Source of the DNA: Chloroflexota bacterium
GTDB lineage: Bacteria; Chloroflexota; Anaerolineae; Aggregatilineales; Phototrophicaceae
Reading direction: 5' to 3'
Assembly: GCA_009841405.1 (NCBI GenBank)
Contig: VXLV01000075.1
Coordinates: forward strand, 31,690 to 95,689
Length of the DNA stretch: 64,000 bases
The position numbers and the translations under genes were made by a program. Below the pieces are notes generated by a model. It made no database searches and was not told the DNA's origin. It worked only from the letters and a program-made list of their open reading frames with translations. Positions 1 through 7,573 of this stretch are shown piece after piece. Positions within the stretch are counted from its first letter, which is position 1; each line of letters starts with the position of its first letter.

Positions 1-771
1 TTCGCGATCGATATTGGGTTCGTTCCAAACCTCGATGGCGTCCGCGCCGTTTCGCGCCAAGAAAGCGACGTATTCGGCGAAATTCGCCACATATCCGTCA
101 AAGTCTTCGGCAAGCTGGTTCTTGTCCCCCTTGGCGCCGAGCAATACTTTGTAACCTTTTGCGTGTGCGGCGTCAATGAGGTCCTTGCCGTCGGAGATGC
201 CGTATTGGACTTGTTTCTTAACCCAGGTCATGCCGGCGGCATCCAGGGCGGCTTGCGATCGCTCGTCGAAATACTTGATATGTCCGCCGACCTGCATTGG
301 CAACAGGTTCTCGATCACTGGCGGGGCCGCGCTGGCGCTGGCGTCCGCGCCGTCGCCCGTCCCAACCGGAAGCACCGGCTCCAAGTTGACCAGAGCGCTG
401 TTGTTATTGTTGACCAGGATTGGCGCCAGGACATAATACAGGCTCTCTTGCGCCGCATTGACCGCGTGCAAGCGAATCTTGTAAAAGCCATCGGCCTGCA
501 TAGTCGTGTTCCAGCTGCCGAGTTTGCCATTGACCACCGGCGCGAAGGCCAGGCTCGAAATGGGCGTCCAGAGGACTTCCGCCTCGCCGCTGTCGTGAGG
601 CGCGGCTTCCGCGAAATACCACTGCAAGTCAGGGATATTGGCGCTGCCGATTAGGTCCACGCTTCCTCGGACCGTATTGCGCACCGGGTCCCATTGCAGC
701 GTCAAGTCGCTGTCCTGGGCTTGAATGGCGGCAGTCAAAATCATGAGCAAAAGCAAAGTAAGATATCGCAT
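1..771 (-). CDS. Secreted glycoside-hydrolase-like protein, C-terminus beyond window edge
   Basis: The reading frame is open from an ATG at 771 to the window edge (257 codons visible), so the gene is partial at its 3' end. The first 19 residues form a signal peptide (MRYLTLLLLMILTAAIQAQ), so the product is exported. Residues about 20-125 look like a beta-rich accessory domain. From about residue 155 a TIM-barrel-like region begins, and the last visible residues contain VWNEPNID. That motif resembles the acid/base 'NEP' of clan GH-A glycosidases (GH5/GH39-like). The stretch GYKVLLGAKG just before it fits a barrel strand. A polysaccharide- or glycoside-cleaving role is inferred from this one motif; the nucleophile would lie outside the window. 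The following gene is divergent. Confidence 0.7.
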   Translation of the reverse strand, partial: MRYLTLLLLMILTAAIQAQDSDLTLQWDPVRNTVRGSVDLIGSANIPDLQWYFAEAAPHDSGEAEVLWTPISSLAFAPVVNGKLGSWNTTMQADGFYKIRLHAVNAAQESLYYVLAPILVNNNNSALVNLEPVLPVGTGDGADASASAAPPVIENLLPMQVGGHIKYFDERSQAALDAAGMTWVKKQVQYGISDGKDLIDAAHAKGYKVLLGAKGDKNQLAEDFDGYVANFAEYVAFLARNGADAIEVWNEPNIDRE

Positions 772-1093
772 GCTTTCTCCGCTTGTTCCTGCAATGTCGT
801 CATTCGATTATACGGCACGCGCGCATTCCTCGCTATCGGCGAGTTGGAAAACGGCCGCTACCGGATGCTAGCTGGGCGGCTAACGAAAACTGAGCGCAGC
901 GATCGCAGTGTAAGGCCCGTAATTTTGGCGCCGACGGCGGGCGAGCGGCGGGCGAGCCAAGGCTCGCCCCTACGGCATTTGAAGAGAGTTGGAGATTCCC
1001 CTTGGCAAAAGTTGTGCCCAACGCAGCGCAGGTATACAATCCCGTCGAAACAAGCAATGCCGCAATTTGAACGGGCGGCTGCAGGAGATTGAG
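772..1093. other. Intergenic region between divergent genes
   Basis: This 322-base gap separates the exported glycosidase-like gene (minus) from the aminotransferase (plus) and should hold both promoters. No open frame in it is convincing. It contains one dispersed palindromic repeat at about 951-973 (see repeat entry). An AGGAG ribosome-binding site lies 1084-1088, just before the aminotransferase ATG. Confidence 0.5.
951..973. repeat. Dispersed short palindromic repeat (REP-like)
   Basis: The core is GGCGAGCC-AA-GGCTCGCC followed by CCTAC. The same layout, a 6-9 bp inverted repeat in GGGCGA/TCGCCC with a GTAGGGG-type flank, recurs at 2511-2618, 19803-19836, 30150-30223, 63764-63788 and 63890-63915. 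All are intergenic. It is probably a non-autonomous REP/MITE-like element. Confidence 0.65.
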
Positions 1094-2485
1094 ATGGCGA
1101 TTGGCGAGAGTTTACTGACTGTCGAAGACGATATCATGACGCGCTATCGCGGGCGCACGCGCGGCTCGCGCGAGCGTCACGACGAGGCGCGAAAATACTT
1201 GCCGGCGGGCGAGACGCGCTCGGCCACCTGGTATACGCCCTACCCCACTTATATGGTCGCGGGGGAAGGCGCCTGGCTAAGGGACTGCGACGGCAACCGC
1301 TATCTCGACATGCTCAATAATTTCACATCGCTGGTCCACGGGCACGCGCAGCCGGATATCGTGGAATTCGCCGCCGACCAATTGACGCGCGGGACGGTCT
1401 TCGGGACGGCGGCCGAGCCGCAGGTGGCGCTGGCGAAACTGCTGATCCGGCGCGTGCCCAGCTTCGAAAAGCTGCGCTTCACCAATTCCGGCACGGAAGC
1501 GACCATGATGATGATGCGGGCGGCGCGCGCCTACACCGGGCGCGACATCATCGTGAAGATGGACGGCGGCTATCACGGCTCGCATGATTTCGTTGAGGTC
1601 AGCGTCAGCGCCGACATGGACGCCTTTGACTTGCCCGCTGCCAAGGTGGAAGGCCGGGGCGTGCCCGATGCCGTGCTGAATGCAGTCCTGGTCGCGCCAT
1701 TTAATGATTTGCAGGCGCTGGAAGCGCTGCTCGGACAACATCACGAGCGCGTCGCCGGCATCATCGTCGAGCCCATGCCCAACGCGGGCGGCATGGTTCC
1801 GCCAGCGCCCGGGTACTTGCGCGGGCTGCGCGCGCTCGCGGACGCCTACGGTGTGCTGCTGCTCTTTGATGAAATCGTAACGCTGCGCCTGAGCAGCGGC
1901 GGCTACCAGGCCATTGAGGGCGCGACCCCCGATATGACCGCAGTCGCCAAGATTATCGGCGGCGGCTTCCCGGTGGGCGCATTCGGCGGGCGCCAGGACA
2001 TCATGGAGCTGTTTGACCCGGTGGCGTCGCCCGATTTCGTCTTTCACAGCGGCACCTTCAACGGCAACAACATGACTATGACTGCCGGGCTGGAGGCGAT
2101 GCAGCGGCTGGATGAAGCGGCGATCGCGCGCATTAACGGCCTGGGCGAAAGCCTGGGCGCCGGCGTCAACCGCATATTGCGTTCGCTGGGCATCCGCGCG
2201 CAATGCCTGGGCTACGGCTCGCTGCAGCAAATCCACTGGACCGACCGGCCGGTGGTCAGCCTGGCGGATGCGCGGCGCGCCGGCGAGGGCATCGGCGTAT
2301 TGCGTCAGTTGCTGCATCTCGAGCTTCTGAACCGCGGGGTTTATACCAGCAATCGCGGCATGTTCAGCATCACGACGCCCATGACGGCGAATGATATTGC
2401 GCTGGCGCTGGCGGCGCTAGAGGGCGCGCTGCGAAGTTTGATGCCGTATATGCGCGTCGCGGCGCCGCGGCTGCTGCGGGAATGA
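1094..2485 (+). CDS. Class III PLP-dependent aminotransferase (glutamate-1-semialdehyde aminomutase-like)
   Basis: 463 aa using the ATG at 1094, which has AGGAG six bases upstream; the frame is open further 5' but lacks family similarity there. The fold-type I aminotransferase signature is clear: FTNSGTEA (cofactor phosphate region) near residue 135, YHGSHDF near 160, LLLFDEIVTLR with the ring-binding Asp near 257, and KIIGGGFPVGAFGG with the Schiff-base Lys near 285. The closing FHSGTFNGNNMTM also fits the HemL-like branch. HemL itself makes 5-aminolevulinate. No other haem genes are nearby and the N-terminus is divergent, so a different amino-group acceptor is equally likely. I leave the gene unnamed. 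Confidence 0.85.
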   Translation: MAIGESLLTVEDDIMTRYRGRTRGSRERHDEARKYLPAGETRSATWYTPYPTYMVAGEGAWLRDCDGNRYLDMLNNFTSLVHGHAQPDIVEFAADQLTRGTVFGTAAEPQVALAKLLIRRVPSFEKLRFTNSGTEATMMMMRAARAYTGRDIIVKMDGGYHGSHDFVEVSVSADMDAFDLPAAKVEGRGVPDAVLNAVLVAPFNDLQALEALLGQHHERVAGIIVEPMPNAGGMVPPAPGYLRGLRALADAYGVLLLFDEIVTLRLSSGGYQAIEGATPDMTAVAKIIGGGFPVGAFGGRQDIMELFDPVASPDFVFHSGTFNGNNMTMTAGLEAMQRLDEAAIARINGLGESLGAGVNRILRSLGIRAQCLGYGSLQQIHWTDRPVVSLADARRAGEGIGVLRQLLHLELLNRGVYTSNRGMFSITTPMTANDIALALAALEGALRSLMPYMRVAAPRLLRE

Positions 2486-2510
2486 GGGGATTGGTTCGGG
2501 CGTTGGAGGC

Positions 2511-2618
2511 GGGCGATTCACCGAATCGCCCCTACCTATACTAGCCAGCGCGCGTAGGGGCGACCAATTTGGTCGCGCGCAATGGTCTGCGCGCGGGCGA
2601 GCCAAGGCTCGCCCCTAC
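2511..2618. repeat. Cluster of three palindromic repeats
   Basis: Three copies of the dispersed palindrome lie in one intergenic gap: 2511-2535 (GGGCGATT-CACC-GAATCGCCC, then CTAC), 2554-2576 (GTAGGGGCGACC-AATT-TGGTCGC) and 2595-2618 (GGGCGAGCC-AA-GGCTCGCCC, then CTAC). The gap sits between convergent genes, so the hairpins may also end transcription. Confidence 0.65.
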
Positions 2619-2640
2619 AGCGTTAAGCCTGGCTGGCGGC

Positions 2641-3486
2641 TTAGCTGACGCCGGCGGCTTTCATGTGCGCTTGAATAAGATCAGAGAAGCGTTCTTCCGA
2701 GTTGTCTTGCGGCGCATACCCGATGACGCCGCGGGCGTTGGCGATGCTCCAGATGGCGTGCGGGTTGGCGCTGATGCCGTAGAAGATCTGGAAGGGTACG
2801 CCCAGCGCATCGCGGATATCGGCCGTCTCGATGCTCTTGATGAATAGTTGCGCCATATCGCGTTGGCTGATGTAGACGGCGAGGGCGCGGCGCATCCGGC
2901 GCAGGTCGCCCAGGGGCGCGGCCGCGACATCGGTTTCGCGCGGGCCGCCGATGCGGATCTGCACATTCTCCAGCGGTCGGCCGCCGTGCGTGACGCCACT
3001 GGCGAAGACCTGCCCGATTTGCTCGAAGGCAATTTTGCCCCAGCCGTACCAATTGTCCGAGGCGTTCTGGTCGGGCGTGACCATGGGCGCGGCGCCGTCC
3101 AGCGCGTAATTCTCGTAGAAGTCAGCGGCGTGGTTGGTGCTGGCCGCCACCACACGCCGCAGGCGCTCTTCCCAGGCGACTTGATAGACATTGTACGTGA
3201 GCTGCAGATTCTCGAGTTCTGAGGCGAAATAGACATCGTCGCCTTGGTCGTGGATGCGGTAGTAGGCGCAGTGGACGACTGCATCGGCGCCGCTGAAGAA
3301 ATGGCGGTAGCGGTCGCGGTCGCGGTCAAGCAGGTCGACGATTTCCACGCCTTCGACTTCTTCGCCGTCGCGGTTGTGGGCGCGGGTATCGAGCAGGGTC
3401 AGGTCGTATCGCTCGCGCAAGGCGGGCAGCAAGACGCCGGCGATGATGCCGCTGGCGCCGGTGACGACGACTTTTTCTTTGGGCAT
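2641..3486 (-). CDS. NAD(P)-dependent epimerase/dehydratase (extended SDR)
   Basis: 281 aa from the ATG at 3486, which follows GGAGAACCCCAA; the frame runs 44 codons further upstream but the Rossmann fold starts here. VVVTGASGIIAG at residues 5-16 is the TGxxGxxG dinucleotide loop. VVHCAYY (about 70) is the NNAG-equivalent strand, and NWYGWGKIAFEQ (about 145) holds the YxxxK catalytic pair. AASTNHA supplies the preceding Ser. The family includes nucleotide-sugar epimerases and uronate dehydrogenases; the short length and missing lipid or membrane features fit uronate dehydrogenase-like SDRs. It converges on the aminotransferase. Substrate unknown. Confidence 0.8.
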   Translation of the reverse strand: MPKEKVVVTGASGIIAGVLLPALRERYDLTLLDTRAHNRDGEEVEGVEIVDLLDRDRDRYRHFFSGADAVVHCAYYRIHDQGDDVYFASELENLQLTYNVYQVAWEERLRRVVAASTNHAADFYENYALDGAAPMVTPDQNASDNWYGWGKIAFEQIGQVFASGVTHGGRPLENVQIRIGGPRETDVAAAPLGDLRRMRRALAVYISQRDMAQLFIKSIETADIRDALGVPFQIFYGISANPHAIWSIANARGVIGYAPQDNSEERFSDLIQAHMKAAGVS

Positions 3487-3645
3487 TTGGGGTTCTCCGC
3501 AACTGATGAGTACTGGTAGGAGTTTAACGTGGATGATGGTATAGTGGCTTGTCTGAGAGGCGCATGTGACGAACGGGAATTGGTTGACATGGCTGCAACC
3601 AGGAGCATAGAATAGCATTGAAAGTCAAATAGCTGGCTGGAGGCG

Positions 3646-3909
3646 ATGGTGAAGACGGAAAAGCAAAAGGAAATCGCCGAGAAGTATATGCTGCCGGAGC
3701 GTCCCTTTCTGTATGGGATGGCGAGCGCCTTCGACCTGTTTGGCGTATTGGGTCAAGGCAGAAACGAGCAGCTGCTGGCGAACTTGCGGGAAGATTTGCG
3801 CGCATTGGAAAAAGACCGAACGCGCTCTGTCTGGCAAGATGTCGGTGAAACATTGTATTGGGCGATGAATGAATACGAAAGAGCAAATGGCCCGAGCAAT
3901 CGCGAATGA
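3646..3909 (+). CDS. Small uncharacterised protein, 87 aa
   Basis: An 87-aa charged, mostly helical protein with no signal peptide or membrane segment. I do not recognise its family. GGAGGCGATGG precedes the start, so it has a usable ribosome-binding site. Its stop overlaps the start of the next gene in an ATGA arrangement (3906-3909), which points to translational coupling with the DUF2335-like gene downstream. The two products may therefore act together. Confidence 0.6.
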   Translation: MVKTEKQKEIAEKYMLPERPFLYGMASAFDLFGVLGQGRNEQLLANLREDLRALEKDRTRSVWQDVGETLYWAMNEYERANGPSNRE

Positions 3910-4274
3910 GTAAGCTCGACAAGGACTCACCCGAGTCGGCGGGTGACGCTGCTGATCCAACTGACGACCTGTTACTTCCCGCAGATATTCTTGAACGCAT
4001 TCCGGACGACAAACGAGAAGCGTTCAGTCGCATGCTCGTTAGCCATGGGCTCCAGATCACTAGGGAAGTGCGTTACAGTAGCACCCTTCCTTCGTATGAA
4101 GAAGCCGCTGGCTGGAATACCCTTGTGCCGGGAACAGCCGAGCGAATCTTCAATCGTTACGAACAATTGGAGATCAAGAAGCTTGAGGCCAATGACCGTG
4201 TTCTTGATATCGCTGAAGAGAAGTTCCGCAGCGATAACGAGTTTGCGTCGAAGCAACACGATAACCTCGTATGA
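3906..4274 (+). CDS. DUF2335-like protein, N-terminal part (ends at in-frame TGA)
   Basis: 122 aa. The segment LPSYEEAAGWNTLVPGTAER followed by a long charged helix matches the usual N-terminal half of DUF2335 proteins, small membrane proteins of unknown function in which an 'xxYxxxxPGxAERI' helix precedes two membrane helices. Here the frame ends at TGA (4272-4274) before any membrane segment. The expected two-helix membrane half continues in exactly the same frame from 4275. One stop codon therefore splits what should be a single gene of about 209 codons. It could be a recent nonsense mutation, a sequencing error, or readthrough. Confidence 0.6.
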   Translation: MSKLDKDSPESAGDAADPTDDLLLPADILERIPDDKREAFSRMLVSHGLQITREVRYSSTLPSYEEAAGWNTLVPGTAERIFNRYEQLEIKKLEANDRVLDIAEEKFRSDNEFASKQHDNLV

Positions 4275-4535
4275 GTGGCGCTGACCGAGCTAAAGAACAA
4301 CGCCGATCGCATTCGTCTTGGGCAGTGGACTGCATTCTTCGCATTTATCTTTGTTTCCCTCGGCGGCTTCTATATGGTTCATCTAGGACATGACGCGCTA
4401 GGGATTGCAGTCTTGGTTTTTGAGGCGGTCGGCGTCGCCGGCGTTTTCTTGCACCAGGTCCGCCGCGACCAACAGCGGCAGATGCGCCCTGCCGGCGGAG
4501 AGCATTCTGCACGACCTGACCAGGCAGACGCCTAG
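4275..4535 (+). CDS. DUF2335-like protein, membrane half (after in-frame TGA)
   Basis: Beginning at GTG right after the stop, 86 codons in the same frame encode two hydrophobic helices (roughly residues 19-38 and 42-60: AFFAFIFVSLGGFYMV and LGIAVLVFEAVGVAGVF) and a basic tail. This is the arrangement expected after the coiled part of a DUF2335 protein. No convincing ribosome-binding site lies directly upstream, so independent translation is doubtful. It overlaps the 3' end of the convergent membrane-protein gene by 4 bp. Confidence 0.45.
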   Translation: MALTELKNNADRIRLGQWTAFFAFIFVSLGGFYMVHLGHDALGIAVLVFEAVGVAGVFLHQVRRDQQRQMRPAGGEHSARPDQADA

Positions 4536-6274
4536 TTCGCCGCCATTCGATAGACCCGCGCGCCACCCTGTTCAAACAGCAGCTCAAGTGAAGCGTGGTT
4601 GGGCGGGTCAGCGCCGGCCGGCACGAACAGATAAGCAGGCGATTCGCCTTCAAAGCCACCATGCTCCAGCAGGTCCCACTCGAAGTATTGCGTGGCGCGC
4701 AGATTCAGCGCGCGCCTCTCGGCGATAACGGGCAGCCAGCCGCTGCCGTCGCTGGCCGCGAGCAAGGCGTCAGCCGGCGCGTTCTCGCGCAGCCAGTCCA
4801 GCGAGGCCGCTTCGTCCTGGCCGAGCGTCTGCGACGGCAGATTGAGCAGCGGGCGCACAGCGCTGAGCAGGGGCTGAAACGTAACGCCAATCGTCACGAT
4901 TATCAGCGCGGCCAGCGCCAGCAAGGGCCAGGCGGCGCGGCGCAGTCTGCCTTTGAGCGCCGGCGGTAGTCTGCCCTCCCAAAATTGCAGCAGCGCCAGG
5001 CCGCCGAACCAGGCGAAAGGCAGGATCGCGCCATGCCGCGCGATGTTGGGCGCGTGGGTCAGCGCGCCCAGCGGCGGCACAAGCCGACCCAAAGCGCCCA
5101 GCAGCGCCGACTCCATGACCAGCAACAGCCAGATCAGCATCAGCCGGGAGACTAAGCGTGTGCTGCCACGCTGTCGCAGGCCAACCGTCATACCCCAGAT
5201 CGCCAAGGGGACAATCAGGAAGCCTTGGCCGCGCGTCAATTCAGCGAGATTGGCCGGAGCGGCGCCGAAGGGCGATGGACTGATGGGGAGCATCAGCGGC
5301 AGGCTGTTGATCAGCCAGGGCGCGACGCCCAGCAGCGCCACGAGGGGAAACCCGATGGCCAGCCCAAGCCGCGATTTCAGGGCGCCGCCGCAACGCCAGG
5401 CCAGAACCAGCAGCGCAACATAGCCGAAGAGCATAATCAGACTCAAGCTCAAGCTGGTATAGACGACCGCGCCCATCATTAAGCCGCCAGCCACGACATC
5501 GGCCAGGTTAAAGCGGCGCAGGCAGCGCAGCGCGTACACGAGAAAAGCCAGGGTGAAAAGCAGCCCCAGCAGCTCAACGAAGTGGCCGTCCAGGTTGCTG
5601 ATGTGTAGGCCGCCGCAGAGCAGCAGCGCAATCGCCAGCGCGCGCCCAAGCCGTTTGTCGCGGATCTCGGCGCCGAAGTCGTAAGCCAGCCAGACCACCA
5701 GAAAGACGATGACGGCGGAAACGCTCATCTGAATCAGCGGGACGGGATGGCCCAGCTGCTGGCTGAGATAGGCGCAGAGGGCGTGGAAGCCGGGCGCAAT
5801 GACGACTGTGGCGTCTGGCGCCAAGGGCGCGAGCGAGGTGAACGATTCGCCTTCGCGCGTTGCCAGGCTGTGAAGCGCGCTGACCTGGCCTTGAACGCCC
5901 AAGGGCGCTGCCAAGTGGAATAGCGGGATGACGACCAGCAGCGCAACCAGAGCGAAGAATGCCAGGTCTTCGGGACCGGGCCAGCCTTGGTCGCGGTCCG
6001 CCAACCGTTCGCCGCGGGCTTCGGCGCGCGCCTGGGCGGTGGATAGCGTGCCGCCCAGCACCACGCCGGACAGCAGCGCGAAAAGCATATAATCCACCAC
6101 CAGCGTATCCCAACCGAAGGCCTCGGTGTAGAAGACCGCGCCGCCGACAACCAGCGCCAGGCAGAGAGCGGCGGACAACGCGACGCGCGGCTGGGCAGTG
6201 CGCCAGGCCGGGGACAGCATGGCGCCGGCGCCCAGCAGCACCGCCGCGAAAATGAAGACGACGAAAAGGCTCAT
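4532..6274 (-). CDS. Polytopic membrane protein, GT-C glycosyltransferase-like
   Basis: 580 aa with about twelve hydrophobic segments between residues 1 and 470 and a soluble C-terminal domain of about 100 residues. The C-terminal portion begins DEAASLDWLRENAPADA and reads like the extracytoplasmic domain seen at the end of large GT-C-type or DUF6541-like proteins of Chloroflexota. No clear catalytic Asp motif was identified in the first loop, so a lipid-linked sugar transfer role is only a guess. The gene is convergent with the DUF2335 fragments and lies 15 bp downstream of the PIN toxin gene on the same strand. Confidence 0.65.
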   Translation of the reverse strand: MSLFVVFIFAAVLLGAGAMLSPAWRTAQPRVALSAALCLALVVGGAVFYTEAFGWDTLVVDYMLFALLSGVVLGGTLSTAQARAEARGERLADRDQGWPGPEDLAFFALVALLVVIPLFHLAAPLGVQGQVSALHSLATREGESFTSLAPLAPDATVVIAPGFHALCAYLSQQLGHPVPLIQMSVSAVIVFLVVWLAYDFGAEIRDKRLGRALAIALLLCGGLHISNLDGHFVELLGLLFTLAFLVYALRCLRRFNLADVVAGGLMMGAVVYTSLSLSLIMLFGYVALLVLAWRCGGALKSRLGLAIGFPLVALLGVAPWLINSLPLMLPISPSPFGAAPANLAELTRGQGFLIVPLAIWGMTVGLRQRGSTRLVSRLMLIWLLLVMESALLGALGRLVPPLGALTHAPNIARHGAILPFAWFGGLALLQFWEGRLPPALKGRLRRAAWPLLALAALIIVTIGVTFQPLLSAVRPLLNLPSQTLGQDEAASLDWLRENAPADALLAASDGSGWLPVIAERRALNLRATQYFEWDLLEHGGFEGESPAYLFVPAGADPPNHASLELLFEQGGARVYRMAAN

Positions 6275-6289
6275 GTGGGGGAGGCGCGG

Positions 6290-6679
6290 CTACCAGATTC
6301 GGGCGATCGGGTAACGATCGAAGGCAGCGTCGCTAGTGATGATGGGAATGTTCTCGACGAGGGACTGCGCGATGGGCAGCCTGTCGAAGGGGTCGCGGTG
6401 AATGAGGGGCAGGTCGTGGACCTGCTTGATGTGCGCAACGCTGATCTCGAGCAACTCGAAGCGATTGGCGCTTAAGTGATCATCAATAAACTCTGGAAAC
6501 GGCCGACGCAACTCCAATCCGCGTCGCAGTTTCACCTTAATCGCGATTTCCCAAATGCTGACCAAGCTGAGGTAGATATCGTCGTCGGAACTTTCAATTA
6601 TGCCCGCCGCGTTTAGGCTCAATCGTCGATCGCCATTGACGAACCACAGGAATGAAGACGTATCCAGCAGGTAGTTCAT
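6290..6679 (-). CDS. PIN-domain toxin of a type II toxin-antitoxin system (VapC-like)
   Basis: 129 aa. The PIN fold acidic residues are visible: LLDTSSFLW (first Asp, residue 5), SIWEIAIK (Glu near 43), HRDPFDRLPIAQS (Asp near 95) and IITSDAAFDRY (Asp near 117). The family cleaves RNA, often tRNA, using Mg2+ held by these acids. The start codon overlaps the stop of the antitoxin gene by 4 bp, the usual antitoxin-first order. The subtype with DPFDR is widespread in Chloroflexota and Cyanobacteria. Confidence 0.9.
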   Translation of the reverse strand: MNYLLDTSSFLWFVNGDRRLSLNAAGIIESSDDDIYLSLVSIWEIAIKVKLRRGLELRRPFPEFIDDHLSANRFELLEISVAHIKQVHDLPLIHRDPFDRLPIAQSLVENIPIITSDAAFDRYPIARIW

Positions 6680-6906
6680 TCCATATAGGGCTTGAACTCG
6701 GGCAATGGCTCGTAGAACTCGTCAGTAATGATGATTTGCCCTTTAGCGCTTCCCGCCTTACGCGGTCCCGGCTTCCTATAGATTGTGGCGACGAGCTTGT
6801 AGGCCTGGTCGTTTTCGCCGATGATGATCACTGTACCGCCCTCTTTGGCGTGTTCCAGCACGTCGTCCAGGTTTTCTTTAGCTTCGTCCACAGTGAATTT
6901 CTTCAT
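6676..6906 (-). CDS. Antitoxin of the PIN toxin (Phd/YefM-like)
   Basis: 76 aa, upstream of and overlapping the PIN toxin by 4 bp. The first 45 residues (FTVDEAKENLDDVLEHAKEG followed by a TVIIIG strand) match the Phd/YefM-type N-terminal DNA-binding fold. The acidic and aromatic tail (LPEFKPYME) is the kind of segment that wraps the toxin. It should neutralise the toxin and autorepress the pair. Confidence 0.85.
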   Translation of the reverse strand: MKKFTVDEAKENLDDVLEHAKEGGTVIIIGENDQAYKLVATIYRKPGPRKAGSAKGQIIITDEFYEPLPEFKPYME

Positions 6907-6974
6907 GGCGTGACTCCTGAGAATCGCTCAATCAGATTATACACCAATGAATGTCGAACTCAACGGAAGCGCTA

Positions 6975-7562
6975 CTAGACGTCTGGACTGCCATAGAGCC
7001 ACCAGAACCGCTCGCGCGGATAGACAGTTTCCAGCCGGGCCGACCAGATAAAATCGCCGGCGCGCAGGATCCGGCGCAGCGCCACGTCGGTCTGATGCAG
7101 GGGCGCCGCTAATTCGCTCGCGTCATAGCCGAACTCGTCTACCGCCAGCATGACTTCTTGCACGATGGTTCGCCGCAGCGCTTCCACCGGATAGGCGGGC
7201 GCGCAGTCGCGCGGGCTCTCGCGGCAGTCCGCGAAGAAAGCGCGCATCACTTGGAGGCGAGAGGGAACTTCCTGTTGGAGCTTCTTTTCGTAATGCCGGG
7301 TCCAATCCGCTTGCGCCTGGTCGTGCAGCTGCAGGGCAAGGCCGAGCCGAGCGGCTTGTTCCCGCTTCAAGGACGCGCGCAATTCTGTCAGTCGCCGGCG
7401 GCGCAGGAGCAAGGCGCCCAAGGTCAATTGCGGCATGGCAGCGGCGCGAAAGAAGCCGCCGACCGGCATATAGAGCACAGCGCCGAGCAGGTACTCTTCC
7501 AAGCGCTCGGTCATCTCTTCCAATTGCGACAGATCGCGCTCGAGGTCGTATTTGGCTGACAT
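6975..7562 (-). CDS. Uncharacterised helical protein, 195 aa
   Basis: A soluble, mostly alpha-helical protein with an acidic coiled N-terminus (ERDLSQLEEMTERLEEYLL), a short hydrophobic stretch near residues 28-50, and a basic coiled region (LLRRRRLTELRASLKREQAA). Family not recognised. It ends 'WWLYGSPDV'. It lies 12 bp downstream of the molybdenum hydroxylase gene on the same strand, so co-transcription is likely, but nothing in it suggests a cofactor role. Confidence 0.6.
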   Translation of the reverse strand: MSAKYDLERDLSQLEEMTERLEEYLLGAVLYMPVGGFFRAAAMPQLTLGALLLRRRRLTELRASLKREQAARLGLALQLHDQAQADWTRHYEKKLQQEVPSRLQVMRAFFADCRESPRDCAPAYPVEALRRTIVQEVMLAVDEFGYDASELAAPLHQTDVALRRILRAGDFIWSARLETVYPRERFWWLYGSPDV

Positions 7563-7573
7563 GAGCGACGGCG

